This document shows, piece by piece, positions 19,573 to 28,636 of a DNA stretch of 64,000 bases. The position numbers and the translations under genes were made by a program. Numbering within the stretch: the stretch's first letter is position 1; every line of letters starts with the position of its first letter. The DNA lies in contig NZ_CP119967.1 of assembly GCF_029543085.1 (NCBI RefSeq), forward strand, positions 3,870,501-3,934,500. The letters are read 5' to 3'. This DNA is from Pseudomonas sp. A34-9. GTDB lineage: Bacteria; Pseudomonadota; Gammaproteobacteria; Pseudomonadales; Pseudomonadaceae. The notes under the pieces are model-generated. The model was not told where the DNA came from. It saw only the letters and a program-made list of their open reading frames with translations, and did no database searches.

Positions 19573-21036
19573 ATGTCGTCATCCATACGTAAGTCCGTCA
19601 ATTCAGACGCATTGACCCGCCTGGCGCAAGCCATCGCGGTGGCTGTGTCCGCCACGCTGGCGGGCTGTTCCAGCCATGCTCCGCAGACTGAAGCGACCCA
19701 TACGCCGAACATTGCTGCGCGAGCCAAGCAGAAGCCGATCTGGCTGACCGAAAAGCCCAGCCCACAGGTTCCCCAGGATATCTGGGAGCGCATGCGCCAG
19801 GGCTTTCAGCTGCAGGAAGGCCTCGGCGTAAACCCGCGCATCGAACAACAGCGCCTGTGGTTCGCCAGTAATCCCTCTTTCCTCGAGAATGCCGGCGAAC
19901 GCGGCAGTCTCTATATCCATTACATCGTCGAACGCCTCGAAGAACGCAACATGCCGCTGGAACTGGCCCTGCTGCCGGTGATTGAAAGCGCCTACAACCC
20001 GATGGCCTATTCCCGGGCCGATGCGGTGGGTCTGTGGCAATTCATTCCTTCCACCGGGCGTTACTTCAACCTGCGTCAGACCCGCTTTTATGATGGTCGT
20101 CGCGATATCACCGCCTCGACCACCGCAGCGATGGATTACCTGACCCGTCTGCACGACATGTTCAACGGTGACTGGTTGCTGGCCCTGGCGGCCTACAACG
20201 CCGGCGAAGGCACAGTCAGCCGCGCCATCGAACGTAACGAAAAGCTTGGCCTGCCAACCGATTACTGGAACCTGCCGCTGCCGGCGGAAACCCAGGCGTA
20301 CGTGCCGAAGTTGCTGGCGTTGTCGCAAGTGGTGCTGGCGCCGGAAGCTTACGGCGTGAACCTCAACCCGATTGCCAACGAACCGTACTTCCAGGTCGTC
20401 GAAATCAACCAGCGCATGGATTTGTCCAAAGTCGCAGCGGTTGCCAACATCGACGAAGACGAACTGTTCCAGCTCAACCCGGCGTTCAAGCAACGCACCA
20501 CCATCGACGGCCCTCAGCATCTGCTGGTGCCAACCTCGAAGGCGCAATTGCTGACCGCCAGCCTGCAGACCATGCGGCCTGAGGAGCTGATCAGCCCGCG
20601 TTCGCTCAAGCCCGTGTTCGAAGGCGCCGATCCGTCGGAAGTGGCGCAGCTCAAGCGTGCTTATCGGGTGAAGCGTGGCGACAACCTCGGTTCCATCGCC
20701 AAGGCCAACAAGGTCGAAGTGAAGGATCTGCAACGCTGGAACAAGCTCACTGGCAAGAATCTCAAGGTTGGCCAGACTTTGGTGATGCAAGACACCAGCA
20801 AGCGTGCGCCGGCTCGCAAGTCTGGGCGCGTCAATACGGTGATTGCGTCGAACAGCAAGACCAAAGGCAAGGACGACAGCGCGCAGCAGACCCAGTACAA
20901 GGTCAAGCGCGGTGACACGCTTTACGTCGTGGCCAAGCGCTTCAACGTTGAGATGCAGCATCTCAAGCGCTGGAATCCGGGTGCGGGTAAAGCGCTGAAG
21001 CCGGGGCAGATGCTCACGGTTTATCAGTCGCGTTGA
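19573..21036 (+). CDS. mltD: Membrane-bound lytic murein transglycosylase D
   Basis: 487-residue outer-membrane lipoprotein that cleaves peptidoglycan glycan strands. The N-terminal signal ends in a LAGC lipobox near residue 32. The SLT domain shows the catalytic Glu in LPVIESAYNP, AVGLWQFIPSTGRYF and AAYNAGEGTVSRAI. Two LysM peptidoglycan-binding repeats, YRVKRGDNLGSIAK and YKVKRGDTLYVVAK, close the protein, joined by a Lys/Ser/Thr-rich linker. The start MSSSIRKS is preferred to an in-frame ATG 24 bases upstream. A terminator follows. Confidence 0.94.
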   Translation: MSSSIRKSVNSDALTRLAQAIAVAVSATLAGCSSHAPQTEATHTPNIAARAKQKPIWLTEKPSPQVPQDIWERMRQGFQLQEGLGVNPRIEQQRLWFASNPSFLENAGERGSLYIHYIVERLEERNMPLELALLPVIESAYNPMAYSRADAVGLWQFIPSTGRYFNLRQTRFYDGRRDITASTTAAMDYLTRLHDMFNGDWLLALAAYNAGEGTVSRAIERNEKLGLPTDYWNLPLPAETQAYVPKLLALSQVVLAPEAYGVNLNPIANEPYFQVVEINQRMDLSKVAAVANIDEDELFQLNPAFKQRTTIDGPQHLLVPTSKAQLLTASLQTMRPEELISPRSLKPVFEGADPSEVAQLKRAYRVKRGDNLGSIAKANKVEVKDLQRWNKLTGKNLKVGQTLVMQDTSKRAPARKSGRVNTVIASNSKTKGKDDSAQQTQYKVKRGDTLYVVAKRFNVEMQHLKRWNPGAGKALKPGQMLTVYQSR

Positions 21037-21041
21037 TAGAA

Positions 21042-21072
21042 GAGCCCCTGAAATTTCAGGGGCTTTTTTTTT
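21042..21072 (+). terminator. Rho-independent terminator of mltD
   Basis: AGCCCCTGAAA and TTTCAGGGGCT form an 11-bp stem followed by nine or more T, a few bases after the mltD stop. Confidence 0.92.
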
Positions 21073-21106
21073 GGATGAAGTTTTGTGGCGCCCTGAAGAT
21101 CCATCC

Positions 21107-21263
21107 CCCTCACCCCAGCCCTCTCCCCCACGGGGGCGAGGGGAAAGGGAGCTAATCGGGGACTTTTCAAAATCTGAGTTCGACTCGGTATCGCACGTCG
21201 GTGCAACTCTCACAACACCACAGTCAGTCCCCTCTCCCTCCCGGAGAGGGCTAGGGTGAGGGG
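21107..21263. repeat. MITE-like intergenic repeat, copy B1
   Basis: A complete unit with the same ends as copy A (CCCTCACCCCAGCCCTCTCC ... GGCTAGGGTGAGGG) and the same core motifs GAGTTCGAC and CGGTCAGTCCCCTCTCCC. It is followed in tandem by two shorter units. Confidence 0.8.
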
Positions 21264-21445
21264 CTTTTCAAAACGTGAGTTCGACTCGACAGTTCAGGCC
21301 GGTGTAGCTCGAAGAAACAACTCGGTCAGTCCCCTCTCCCTCCGGGAGAGGGTTAGGGTGAGGGGCTTTTCAAAACGTGAGTTCGACCCGACAGTTCAGG
21401 TCGATGTAGCTCGAAGAAACACCTCGGTCAGTCCCCTCTCCCTCC
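21264..21445. repeat. Two tandem 102-bp partial repeat units (B2, B3)
   Basis: The motif CAAAACGTGAGTTCGAC occurs at 21269 and again at 21371, a period of 102 bases. Each unit is the right two thirds of the MITE-like repeat and lacks its left end. The second unit is split by the IS481 element; its last bases are at 22741-22757. Confidence 0.8.
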
Positions 21446-21450
21446 GGGAG
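21446..21450. repeat. Target-site duplication GGGAG, left copy
   Basis: GGGAG immediately precedes the IS left end and recurs immediately after its right end at 22736-22740. Removing the IS and one copy restores the sequence seen uninterrupted in the adjacent unit B2. Confidence 0.85.
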
Positions 21451-22735
21451 TGTATGTACCGGAGACATGGTGGACAGGTGTTCGGAGACATGGTGGACAC
21501 TTTTTAATAGACACATTGCTCATCACCAAGGAGATGACCTGTGTCCTGGGAAGAGGTGTCCACCGTGCAGCTTCGTTCAGAGTTCGTGCATTTGGCTCGG
21601 CAAGAAGGAGCCAATGTCCGGCAGCTTTGCCGCCGATTCAATATCAGCCCAAGCACTGCCTACAAATGGCTCAACAGGTTTGAAACTTCAGGTGCAGAGG
21701 GCTTGATCGATCAGTCTCGACGACCGAAGACGTCACCCAAACGCTGCGCTGAAGAGGTTGAGCAGCAGATTCTGACCGTGAGTGAGGAATACGCGGCTTG
21801 GGGCGCTCGCAAGCTCAAACGTGTGCTGGAAGACAGCGGCGTAGTAATGCCTTCGGTCAGTACCGTGCATGCGGTTTTACAGCGTCATTCACGCGTTGAT
21901 TCAAAGGCCGCTGAGATTAAACCGTTTATCCGCTTCGAGCATGAAGCGCCCAACGATCTTTGGCAGATGGACTTCAAGGGCCATATCAGCCTGGCTCAGG
22001 GACGTTGCCATCCGTTGACGATACTGGACGATCATTCGCGGTTTTCGCTGTGTATCGCGGCCTGCCTCGATGAGCGACGTGAAACCGTTCAGGAGCATCT
22101 AATCCGGGTCTTTCGGCGTCATGGTCTGCCTTTGCGCATGACGATGGACAACGGTTCACCCTGGGGTGACCAGACTGGCGTTTATACCGCGCTGGAGGTC
22201 TGGCTGATGAGTCAGGGCATCAAGGTCGGGCACTCTCGACCTTATCATCCGCAAACCCAAGGAAAGCTGGAACGCTTCCACCGCAGCCTGAAAAATGAAG
22301 TCCTGCGAGACCGACATTTTATTGATCTCAACGGTGCACAACGGGCGTTTGATATCTGGCGTGATATCTACAACCAGAAGCGTCCACATCAAGCGTTGGA
22401 CATGCAGGTGCCTGCTACTCGCTACAGCAGCAGCCCACGGGAATATCAGGAGCAACCCGCGGCGCCGGAGTACGACGATGGGGATGTGGTCAGGAAGGTT
22501 CAGGTGAAGGGCGAGATCTACTGGCGGAACCGTGAATACACAGTCGGAAAAGCTTTTTACGGGAGGTCAGTAGCTATCCGGGAAACGACGGAAGATGGCA
22601 TCCACGATGTCTACTGGAGTAGACATCGTATTGCCCGAATCGACTTGAACTTGCAGATCGTTACGGCAGGTAAGAAGATCTAAAACCGTCCACCATGTCT
22701 CCGAACATGTGTCCACCATGTCTCCGGTACATACA
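21451..22735 (+). mobile_element. IS481-family insertion sequence, intact, 1285 bp
   Basis: One transposase gene lies between 48-bp terminal inverted repeats (21451-21498 and 22688-22735) identical at 46 of 48 positions, starting TGTATGTACCGGAGACATGG. Each repeat contains CGGAGACATGGTGGAC twice, probably tandem transposase sites. The TGT tips and a 5-bp target duplication fit the IS481 family. It is inserted in the third unit of an intergenic repeat between mltD and the npp operon and disrupts no gene. It looks intact and recent. Confidence 0.93.
21541..22683 (+). CDS. IS481-family transposase
   Basis: 380-residue DDE transposase. An N-terminal helix-turn-helix (residues 12-60, GANVRQLCRRFNISPSTAYK) is followed by the rve integrase core, with the first Asp in DLWQMDFKGHI, the second in RMTMDNGSPWG and the Glu in QTQGKLERFHRSLKNE. 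The C-terminal part includes the usual YNQKRPHQAL block. The start is GTG with AAGGAG at 21528-21533, seven bases upstream. No frameshift or stop interrupts it, so it is probably active. Confidence 0.95.
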   Translation: MSWEEVSTVQLRSEFVHLARQEGANVRQLCRRFNISPSTAYKWLNRFETSGAEGLIDQSRRPKTSPKRCAEEVEQQILTVSEEYAAWGARKLKRVLEDSGVVMPSVSTVHAVLQRHSRVDSKAAEIKPFIRFEHEAPNDLWQMDFKGHISLAQGRCHPLTILDDHSRFSLCIAACLDERRETVQEHLIRVFRRHGLPLRMTMDNGSPWGDQTGVYTALEVWLMSQGIKVGHSRPYHPQTQGKLERFHRSLKNEVLRDRHFIDLNGAQRAFDIWRDIYNQKRPHQALDMQVPATRYSSSPREYQEQPAAPEYDDGDVVRKVQVKGEIYWRNREYTVGKAFYGRSVAIRETTEDGIHDVYWSRHRIARIDLNLQIVTAGKKI

Positions 22736-22740
22736 GGGAG
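22736..22740. repeat. Target-site duplication GGGAG, right copy
   Basis: GGGAG directly abuts the IS right end and matches 21446-21450. The rest of repeat unit B3 (AGGGTTAGGGTGAGGGG) continues from here. Confidence 0.85.
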
Positions 22741-22865
22741 AGGGTTAGGGTGAGGGGCTCTTCGGCGAGAGGATTAACAGCCCGTTAACTCGCTATCTTT
22801 TTCCTGTCCAGACAAGCTGTTACTGTACGGCCCACAAAGCCCAAGCCGCCTGGATCGGATCTGAC

Positions 22866-24698
22866 TTGAAGCGTCCCCTCCTCCTGCTCCTGATCAGCCT
22901 GGCCTTGAGCTCAACCGCAAGCGCGACGATTACCGAAAGTCACGGTTATGCGCAGTTCGGCACGCTCAAGTACCCGGCCAGATTTACCCACTTCGACTGG
23001 GTCAACCCGCAAGCGCCCAAGGGCGGTACGTTGCGGGTGATGGCGTTCGGCACCTTCGATACGGTCAACCCGTACACGTTCAAGGGCACCAGCCCGGTGA
23101 CTACGCCGAATTTCCTCCAATACGGCATCAACGAGCTGAACGAGCCGCTGATGGTCGGCACCGGCCAATATTCGCCGTCCGGCGACGAGCCCGCGTCGAG
23201 TTACGGCTTGATCGCGCAATCGGTGGAATACAGCGAAGATCGCAGCTGGGTAGTGTTCAATCTGCGCCCGGAAGCGCGTTTCCACGATGGCACGCCGATC
23301 ACCGCCTACGACGTGGCGTTCTCATACCGCCTGCTGCTCAAGGAAGGCCATCCGCTGTACCGCACCGCGCTGCAGGAAGTGCTGCGGGTCGACATCCTCA
23401 ACAAACAGCGCATTCGTTTCGTGATGAAGCGTTCGGGCAATCCGCTGTTGATCCTGCGTCTGGGCGAGTTGCCGGTACTGCCGCAGCATTACTGGAAAGA
23501 CCGCGACTTCAAAGCCACCACCTTCGAACCACCGCTGGGCAGCGGCCCTTACCGCATCACTTCGGTGACGCCGGGTCGGCAGTTGATTTTCGAACGGGTC
23601 AAGGATTACTGGGGCAAGGATCTGGCGGTCAATCGCGGCAAGTACAACTTCGATCGCATGGAAGTCGAGTTCTACCGTGACAGTGACGTGGCCTTCGAAG
23701 CGTTCAAGGCCGGCGAATTCGACATCTACATCGAGCATCAGGCGAAGAACTGGGCCAACGGCTACAACTTCCCCGCCGTACGCCGCGGCGACGTGATCAA
23801 GGCGCAGATCCCGCATCAGATCCCGACCCAGAGTCAGGGCCTGTTCATGAACACCCGCCGCGCCACGTTCGCCGACGTGAAAACCCGCGAAGCGCTGGGC
23901 CTGATGTTCGACTTCGAGTGGACCAATCGCGCGCTGTTCAGCGACGCCTACCAGCGCACCACCAGTTACTACCCCAACAGCGAGTTTGCCGCGACGGGGC
24001 TACCGGTCGGGCATGAATGGCTGATGCTCAAGCCGTACAAGGAACAACTGCCGGCCAAGCTGTTCACCGAGCCGTTCACCCTGCCGCAAACCGACGGTCG
24101 CGGCATTCCTCGGGAAACCATGCGCAAAGCCCTGGCCCTGCTCGCCGAGGCCGGCTGGAAGCTCAACGGTCAGCGCCTGCAAAACGCCAATGGCCAGCCG
24201 CTGAGTTTCGAACTGTTGCTGGTCAACCCGAATCTGGAACGCATCCTCCAGCCGTACATCGAGAACCTCAACAGCATCGGCATCGACGCGCGCCTGCGCA
24301 CAGTCGATCGTGCGCAGTACAAACAACGCCTCGATCAGTTCGACTTCGACATGATCCTGATGACGCTCAACCAGACCCTCAGCCCGGGTCTTGAGCAGTG
24401 GCAGTACTTTCACTCCAGTCAGGTCGGGGTCAAGGGCAGCAAGAATTACGCCGGCATCGCCAACCCGGTAGTCGATCACCTGCTCGAACAATTGCTCGCG
24501 GCGAAAACCCGCGACGAGCAAGTCGCCGCCGGCAAGGCCCTTGACCGCGTGCTGCTCTGGCAGCACTACAGCATTCCCAACTGGTACCTCAATTATCACC
24601 GCCTGGCCTACCGCAACCGGTTGGCCTTCGTCACCACGCCGCCCTACACCCTGGGCCTGAGCGCGTGGTGGCTGAAGTCTTCGGAGAAAGATCAATGA
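22866..24698 (+). CDS. nppA1: Peptide ABC transporter substrate-binding protein, first copy
   Basis: 610-residue periplasmic SBP_bac_5 protein of the YejA/NppA type, which delivers peptides to the inner-membrane permease. It begins with a signal peptide MKRPLLLLLISLALSSTASA from a TTG start. Family blocks include [47 protein letters not shown] and [10 protein letters not shown]. It is the first gene of the importer operon; the second binding protein overlaps its stop by four bases. In P. aeruginosa the equivalent operon (nppA1A2BCD) imports peptidyl-nucleoside antibiotics; the symbol is by synteny. Confidence 0.88.
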   Translation: MKRPLLLLLISLALSSTASATITESHGYAQFGTLKYPARFTHFDWVNPQAPKGGTLRVMAFGTFDTVNPYTFKGTSPVTTPNFLQYGINELNEPLMVGTGQYSPSGDEPASSYGLIAQSVEYSEDRSWVVFNLRPEARFHDGTPITAYDVAFSYRLLLKEGHPLYRTALQEVLRVDILNKQRIRFVMKRSGNPLLILRLGELPVLPQHYWKDRDFKATTFEPPLGSGPYRITSVTPGRQLIFERVKDYWGKDLAVNRGKYNFDRMEVEFYRDSDVAFEAFKAGEFDIYIEHQAKNWANGYNFPAVRRGDVIKAQIPHQIPTQSQGLFMNTRRATFADVKTREALGLMFDFEWTNRALFSDAYQRTTSYYPNSEFAATGLPVGHEWLMLKPYKEQLPAKLFTEPFTLPQTDGRGIPRETMRKALALLAEAGWKLNGQRLQNANGQPLSFELLLVNPNLERILQPYIENLNSIGIDARLRTVDRAQYKQRLDQFDFDMILMTLNQTLSPGLEQWQYFHSSQVGVKGSKNYAGIANPVVDHLLEQLLAAKTRDEQVAAGKALDRVLLWQHYSIPNWYLNYHRLAYRNRLAFVTTPPYTLGLSAWWLKSSEKDQ

Positions 24699-26536
24699 AC
24701 CCTGTCCGTACCCTGCTCGTCCAGGCCAGCGGTTTGCTGTTCGCCGGGCTGGCCTGTGCCGCCCCGCAACACGCCGTGACCCTGTACAACGAGCCGCCGA
24801 AATACCCGGCCGATTTCAAACAGTTTGATTACGTAAACCCCGACGCACCCAAGGGCGGCATCTTTCGTCAGGCCGGTTTTGGTGGCTTCGACAGCCTCAA
24901 CCCGTTTATCAGCAAAGGCGTGCCCGCCGATGATATCGGGCAGATCTACGACACGCTGACCAAGCACAGCCTCGATGAGCCCTTTACCGAATACGGTCTG
25001 ATCGCCGGCAAAATCGAAAAGGCCCCGGACAATAGCTGGGTGCGTTTCTACCTGCGCCCCGAAGCCCGTTTCCATGACGGGCACCCGGTGCGCGCCGACG
25101 ACGTGGTGTTCAGCTTCAACACGCTGACCAAGGAAGGCTCGCCGCTGTTTCGTGGCTACTACAGCGACGTTTCCGAAGTGATCGCCGAAGATCCGCTGAA
25201 AGTACTCTTCAAATTCAAGCACACCAACAATCGCGAACTGCCGTTGATCCTTGGCCAATTGCCGGTGTTGCCGAAACACTGGTGGGCCGACCGCGATTTC
25301 AGCAAGGGCAATCTGGAAATTCCGCTGGGCAGCGGTCCATACAAGGTCGCCGAAGTCAAGGCTGGGCGTTCGGTGCGCTACGAGCGGGTCAAGGATTACT
25401 GGGGCAAGGACCTGCCAGTCAACCGTGGCTTCTACAACTTCGACACGATGACCACTGATTACTACCGCGACAACACCGTCGCCCTCGAGGCCCTGAAGGC
25501 CGGGCAGTTCGATTACTGGCTGGAAATGACCGCGAAGAACTGGGCCAACGCCTACAACATCCCGGCGGTCACCGAGGGACGCTTGATCAAGGAACAGATC
25601 GCCAACAGCAACCCGACCGGCATGCAGGGTTTCGTCTTCAACCTGCGTCGCCCGGTGTTCCAGGACGCGCGGGTGCGTCAGGCCCTCGGTCTGCTGTTCG
25701 ATTTCGAATGGACCAACAAACAACTGTTCAACGGCGCTTACTTCCGTACCCGCAGCTATTTCGAGAACTCGGAAATGGCCGCTACCGGCCTGCCCGACGC
25801 CGATCAGCGGGCGATCCTCGAACCGTTCCGCAGCAAGTTGCCGGCGCAGGTGTTCAGCGAAGCCTTCGACAATCCGAAGACTGACGCCAGCGGCATGATC
25901 CGCACTCAGCAGCGCGAGGCCTATCAGCTGCTGCAAGAGGCTGGCTGGAAGATCGTCGACGACAAAATGGTCGACGCCACGGGCAAACCGGTGGTCATCG
26001 AGTTTCTATTGGCGCAGACCGAATTCGAAAGGGTTTTGCTGCCATTCAAGCGCAACCTCAGCGACCTCGGCATTGATCTGGTGATCCGTCGCGTCGACGT
26101 TTCGCAGTACATCAACCGCGTGCGTTCGCGGGACTTCGACATGATGGTCGGCAGCTTCCCGCAGTCCAACTCGCCGGGCAACGAGCAGCGCGAATACTGG
26201 ATGAGCGCCGCCGCCGATAAACCGAGCAGCCGCAACACCATGGGCCTGAAGGATCCGATCATCGATCAACTGGTCGAGAACCTGATCAACGCCGATTCGC
26301 GCATAAGCCTGGTGGCCCACGCCCGTGCGCTGGATCGCGTATTGCAATGGGGCTACTACGTAGTTCCCAACTGGCACATCAAGACTTGGCGCGTGGCTTA
26401 TTGGAACCACATCGGTCACCCGAAAGTCTCGCCCAAGTACGACATCGGGATTAACACCTGGTGGGTCAAGCCGGACGCAAAACCGGCGATAGAAGTCGAA
26501 ACCAAACTGCAAGCCGACCCTGTGGGCACGGAGTAA
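24695..26536 (+). CDS. nppA2: Peptide ABC transporter substrate-binding protein, second copy
   Basis: 613-residue paralogue of the preceding gene with the same block order: [68 protein letters not shown]. Its N-terminal signal peptide ends near residue 23 (FAGLACA). The start at 24695 (ATGA overlapping the first gene's stop) is preferred over an upstream in-frame ATG. The two binding proteins feed one permease, which may widen the peptide range. The permease gene begins four bases after its stop. Confidence 0.88.
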   Translation: MNPVRTLLVQASGLLFAGLACAAPQHAVTLYNEPPKYPADFKQFDYVNPDAPKGGIFRQAGFGGFDSLNPFISKGVPADDIGQIYDTLTKHSLDEPFTEYGLIAGKIEKAPDNSWVRFYLRPEARFHDGHPVRADDVVFSFNTLTKEGSPLFRGYYSDVSEVIAEDPLKVLFKFKHTNNRELPLILGQLPVLPKHWWADRDFSKGNLEIPLGSGPYKVAEVKAGRSVRYERVKDYWGKDLPVNRGFYNFDTMTTDYYRDNTVALEALKAGQFDYWLEMTAKNWANAYNIPAVTEGRLIKEQIANSNPTGMQGFVFNLRRPVFQDARVRQALGLLFDFEWTNKQLFNGAYFRTRSYFENSEMAATGLPDADQRAILEPFRSKLPAQVFSEAFDNPKTDASGMIRTQQREAYQLLQEAGWKIVDDKMVDATGKPVVIEFLLAQTEFERVLLPFKRNLSDLGIDLVIRRVDVSQYINRVRSRDFDMMVGSFPQSNSPGNEQREYWMSAAADKPSSRNTMGLKDPIIDQLVENLINADSRISLVAHARALDRVLQWGYYVVPNWHIKTWRVAYWNHIGHPKVSPKYDIGINTWWVKPDAKPAIEVETKLQADPVGTE

Positions 26537-26540
26537 TCAA

Positions 26541-27614
26541 ATGCTGGCGTATATTTTTCGGCGACTGCTGCTGATCATCCCGACGCTGTTCGGCATTTTG
26601 CTGATCAACTTTGTGATCATCCAGGCCGCGCCCGGTGGCCCGGTAGAGCAGATGATCGCCAAGCTCGAAGGCTTCGAAGGCGCCACCAGCCGCATTGCCG
26701 GTGGCGGTGCCGAGGTGTCGGTGGCCGGCTCTTCCTATCGCGGCGCACAAGGGCTGGACCCGGCGCTGATCAAGGAAATCGAGCACATGTACGGGTTCGA
26801 TAAATCGGCCCCGGAACGCCTGTGGATCATGGTCAAGAACTACGCGAAGCTGGATTTCGGCGACAGTTTTTTCCGCGACGCCAAGGTCATCGACCTGATC
26901 AAGGAAAAGATGCCGGTGTCGATCTCGCTCGGGCTGTGGAGCACGCTGATCATGTACCTGGTGTCGATCCCGCTGGGGATCGCCAAGGCCACGCGGCACG
27001 GCAGTCATTTCGACGTCTGGACCAGTTCGGCAATCATCGTCGGCTACGCGATCCCGGCGTTCCTCTTTGCGATCCTGCTGATCGTGGTGTTTGCCGGCGG
27101 CAGTTATCTCGACTGGTTTCCGTTGCGCGGGCTGACCTCGAACAACTTCGATGAACTGAGTTTCGGCGGCAAGATCCTCGACTACTTCTGGCACCTGGCA
27201 TTGCCAGTGACGGCGCTGGTGATCGGCAACTTCGCGACCATGACCCTGCTGACCAAAAACAGCTTCCTCGACGAGATCAACAAGCAGTACGTGGTCACCG
27301 CCAAGGCCAAGGGCCTGACCCGCCACCGCGTGCTCTACGGCCACGTGTTCCGCAACGCCATGCTGTTGGTGATCGCCGGGTTCCCGTCGGCGTTCATCGG
27401 CATCTTCTTCACCGGCTCGTTGCTGGTCGAAGTGATCTTCTCCCTCGACGGCCTCGGCCTGATGAGTTTCGAAGCGGCGATCAATCGCGATTACCCGGTG
27501 GTGTTCGGCACCCTGTTCATCTTCACCCTGCTCGGGCTTGTGGTGAAACTGATTGGCGACCTCACCTACACCCTTGTCGATCCGCGTATCGACTTCGAAA
27601 GTCGGGAGCATTGA
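26541..27614 (+). CDS. nppB: Peptide ABC transporter permease (YejB-like)
   Basis: 357-residue inner-membrane permease of the DppB/YejB type. It opens with [20 protein letters not shown], has about six hydrophobic segments, a long periplasmic insert after the first helix typical of YejB, and the cytoplasmic coupling EAA loop around [21 protein letters not shown]. It lies four bases after the second binding-protein gene and one base before the next permease gene. Confidence 0.92.
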   Translation: MLAYIFRRLLLIIPTLFGILLINFVIIQAAPGGPVEQMIAKLEGFEGATSRIAGGGAEVSVAGSSYRGAQGLDPALIKEIEHMYGFDKSAPERLWIMVKNYAKLDFGDSFFRDAKVIDLIKEKMPVSISLGLWSTLIMYLVSIPLGIAKATRHGSHFDVWTSSAIIVGYAIPAFLFAILLIVVFAGGSYLDWFPLRGLTSNNFDELSFGGKILDYFWHLALPVTALVIGNFATMTLLTKNSFLDEINKQYVVTAKAKGLTRHRVLYGHVFRNAMLLVIAGFPSAFIGIFFTGSLLVEVIFSLDGLGLMSFEAAINRDYPVVFGTLFIFTLLGLVVKLIGDLTYTLVDPRIDFESREH

Positions 27615-27615
27615 G

Positions 27616-28635
27616 ATGAACCTGTCCCCTCTCAACCGCCGCCGCTTCGAACTGTTCAAGGCCAACAAGCGTGGCTGGTGGTCGCTGTGGCTGTTTCTGA
27701 TCCTGTTCGGGCTGAGCCTGGGCGCCGAGCTGATCGCCAACGACAAGCCGTTGGCGGTGCATTACGACAACAACTGGTATTTCCCGGCGATCAAGCGCTA
27801 CCCGGAAACCACCTTCGGCGGCGAATTCCCGCTGGAAGCCAACTACAAGAGCCCGTACATCCGCGAACTGCTCAAGGCCAAGGATGCGTGGGTGCTGTGG
27901 GCGCCGATTCCCTACAGCTACCAGAGCATCAACTACGACCTGAAGGTCCCCGCGCCGGCGCCACCTTCGGCGGACAACTTGTTGGGCACCGACGATCAGG
28001 GTCGTGATGTGTTGGCCCGGGTGATTTACGGGTTCCGCATTTCGGTGCTGTTTGCCCTGACGTTGACCGTGTTGAGTTCGATCATCGGCGTGATTGCCGG
28101 AGCCCTGCAGGGTTTCTATGGCGGTTGGGTCGACTTGGCCGGGCAACGGTTTCTGGAGATCTGGTCGGGTTTGCCGGTGCTGTATCTGCTGATCATTCTC
28201 GCCAGTTTTGTCCAGCCGAATTTCTGGTGGCTGCTGGGGATCATGTTGCTGTTCTCGTGGATGAGCCTGGTCGACGTGGTGCGCGCCGAGTTCCTCCGTG
28301 GCCGCAACCTCGAATACGTGCGCGCCGCACGGGCATTGGGCATGCAGAACGGCGCGATCATGTTCCGCCATATCCTGCCCAACGCCATGGTCTCGACCAT
28401 GACGTTTATGCCGTTCATCCTCACCGGCGCCATCGGCACCCTCACCGCGCTGGACTTCCTCGGTTTCGGCTTGCCGGCCGGCAGTCCGTCGCTGGGTGAA
28501 CTGGTCGCCCAGGGCAAATCCAACCTGCAAGCGCCGTGGCTGGGCATGAGTGCCTTTGCTGTGCTGGCGCTGATGTTGAGTTTGCTGGTGTTTATCGGCG
28601 AGTCCGCTCGCGATGCCTTCGACCCGAGGAAGTGA
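27616..28635 (+). CDS. nppC: Peptide ABC transporter permease (YejE-like)
   Basis: 339-residue inner-membrane permease partner, starting MNLSPLNRRRFELFKANKRG. An N-terminal cytoplasmic basic stretch precedes the first helix; the large periplasmic loop contains the NLLGTDDQGRDVLARVIYGFR motif of DppC-type permeases. The EAA-type loop is near NLEYVRAARALGMQNGAIMFRH. It forms a heterodimeric channel with the preceding gene product. The ATPase gene starts one base after its stop. Confidence 0.92.
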   Translation: MNLSPLNRRRFELFKANKRGWWSLWLFLILFGLSLGAELIANDKPLAVHYDNNWYFPAIKRYPETTFGGEFPLEANYKSPYIRELLKAKDAWVLWAPIPYSYQSINYDLKVPAPAPPSADNLLGTDDQGRDVLARVIYGFRISVLFALTLTVLSSIIGVIAGALQGFYGGWVDLAGQRFLEIWSGLPVLYLLIILASFVQPNFWWLLGIMLLFSWMSLVDVVRAEFLRGRNLEYVRAARALGMQNGAIMFRHILPNAMVSTMTFMPFILTGAIGTLTALDFLGFGLPAGSPSLGELVAQGKSNLQAPWLGMSAFAVLALMLSLLVFIGESARDAFDPRK

Positions 28636-28636
28636 A

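Noticed and set aside
19603..21213. 536-codon open frame opposite mltD
   Set aside because: Antisense shadow of mltD that also runs through an intergenic repeat.
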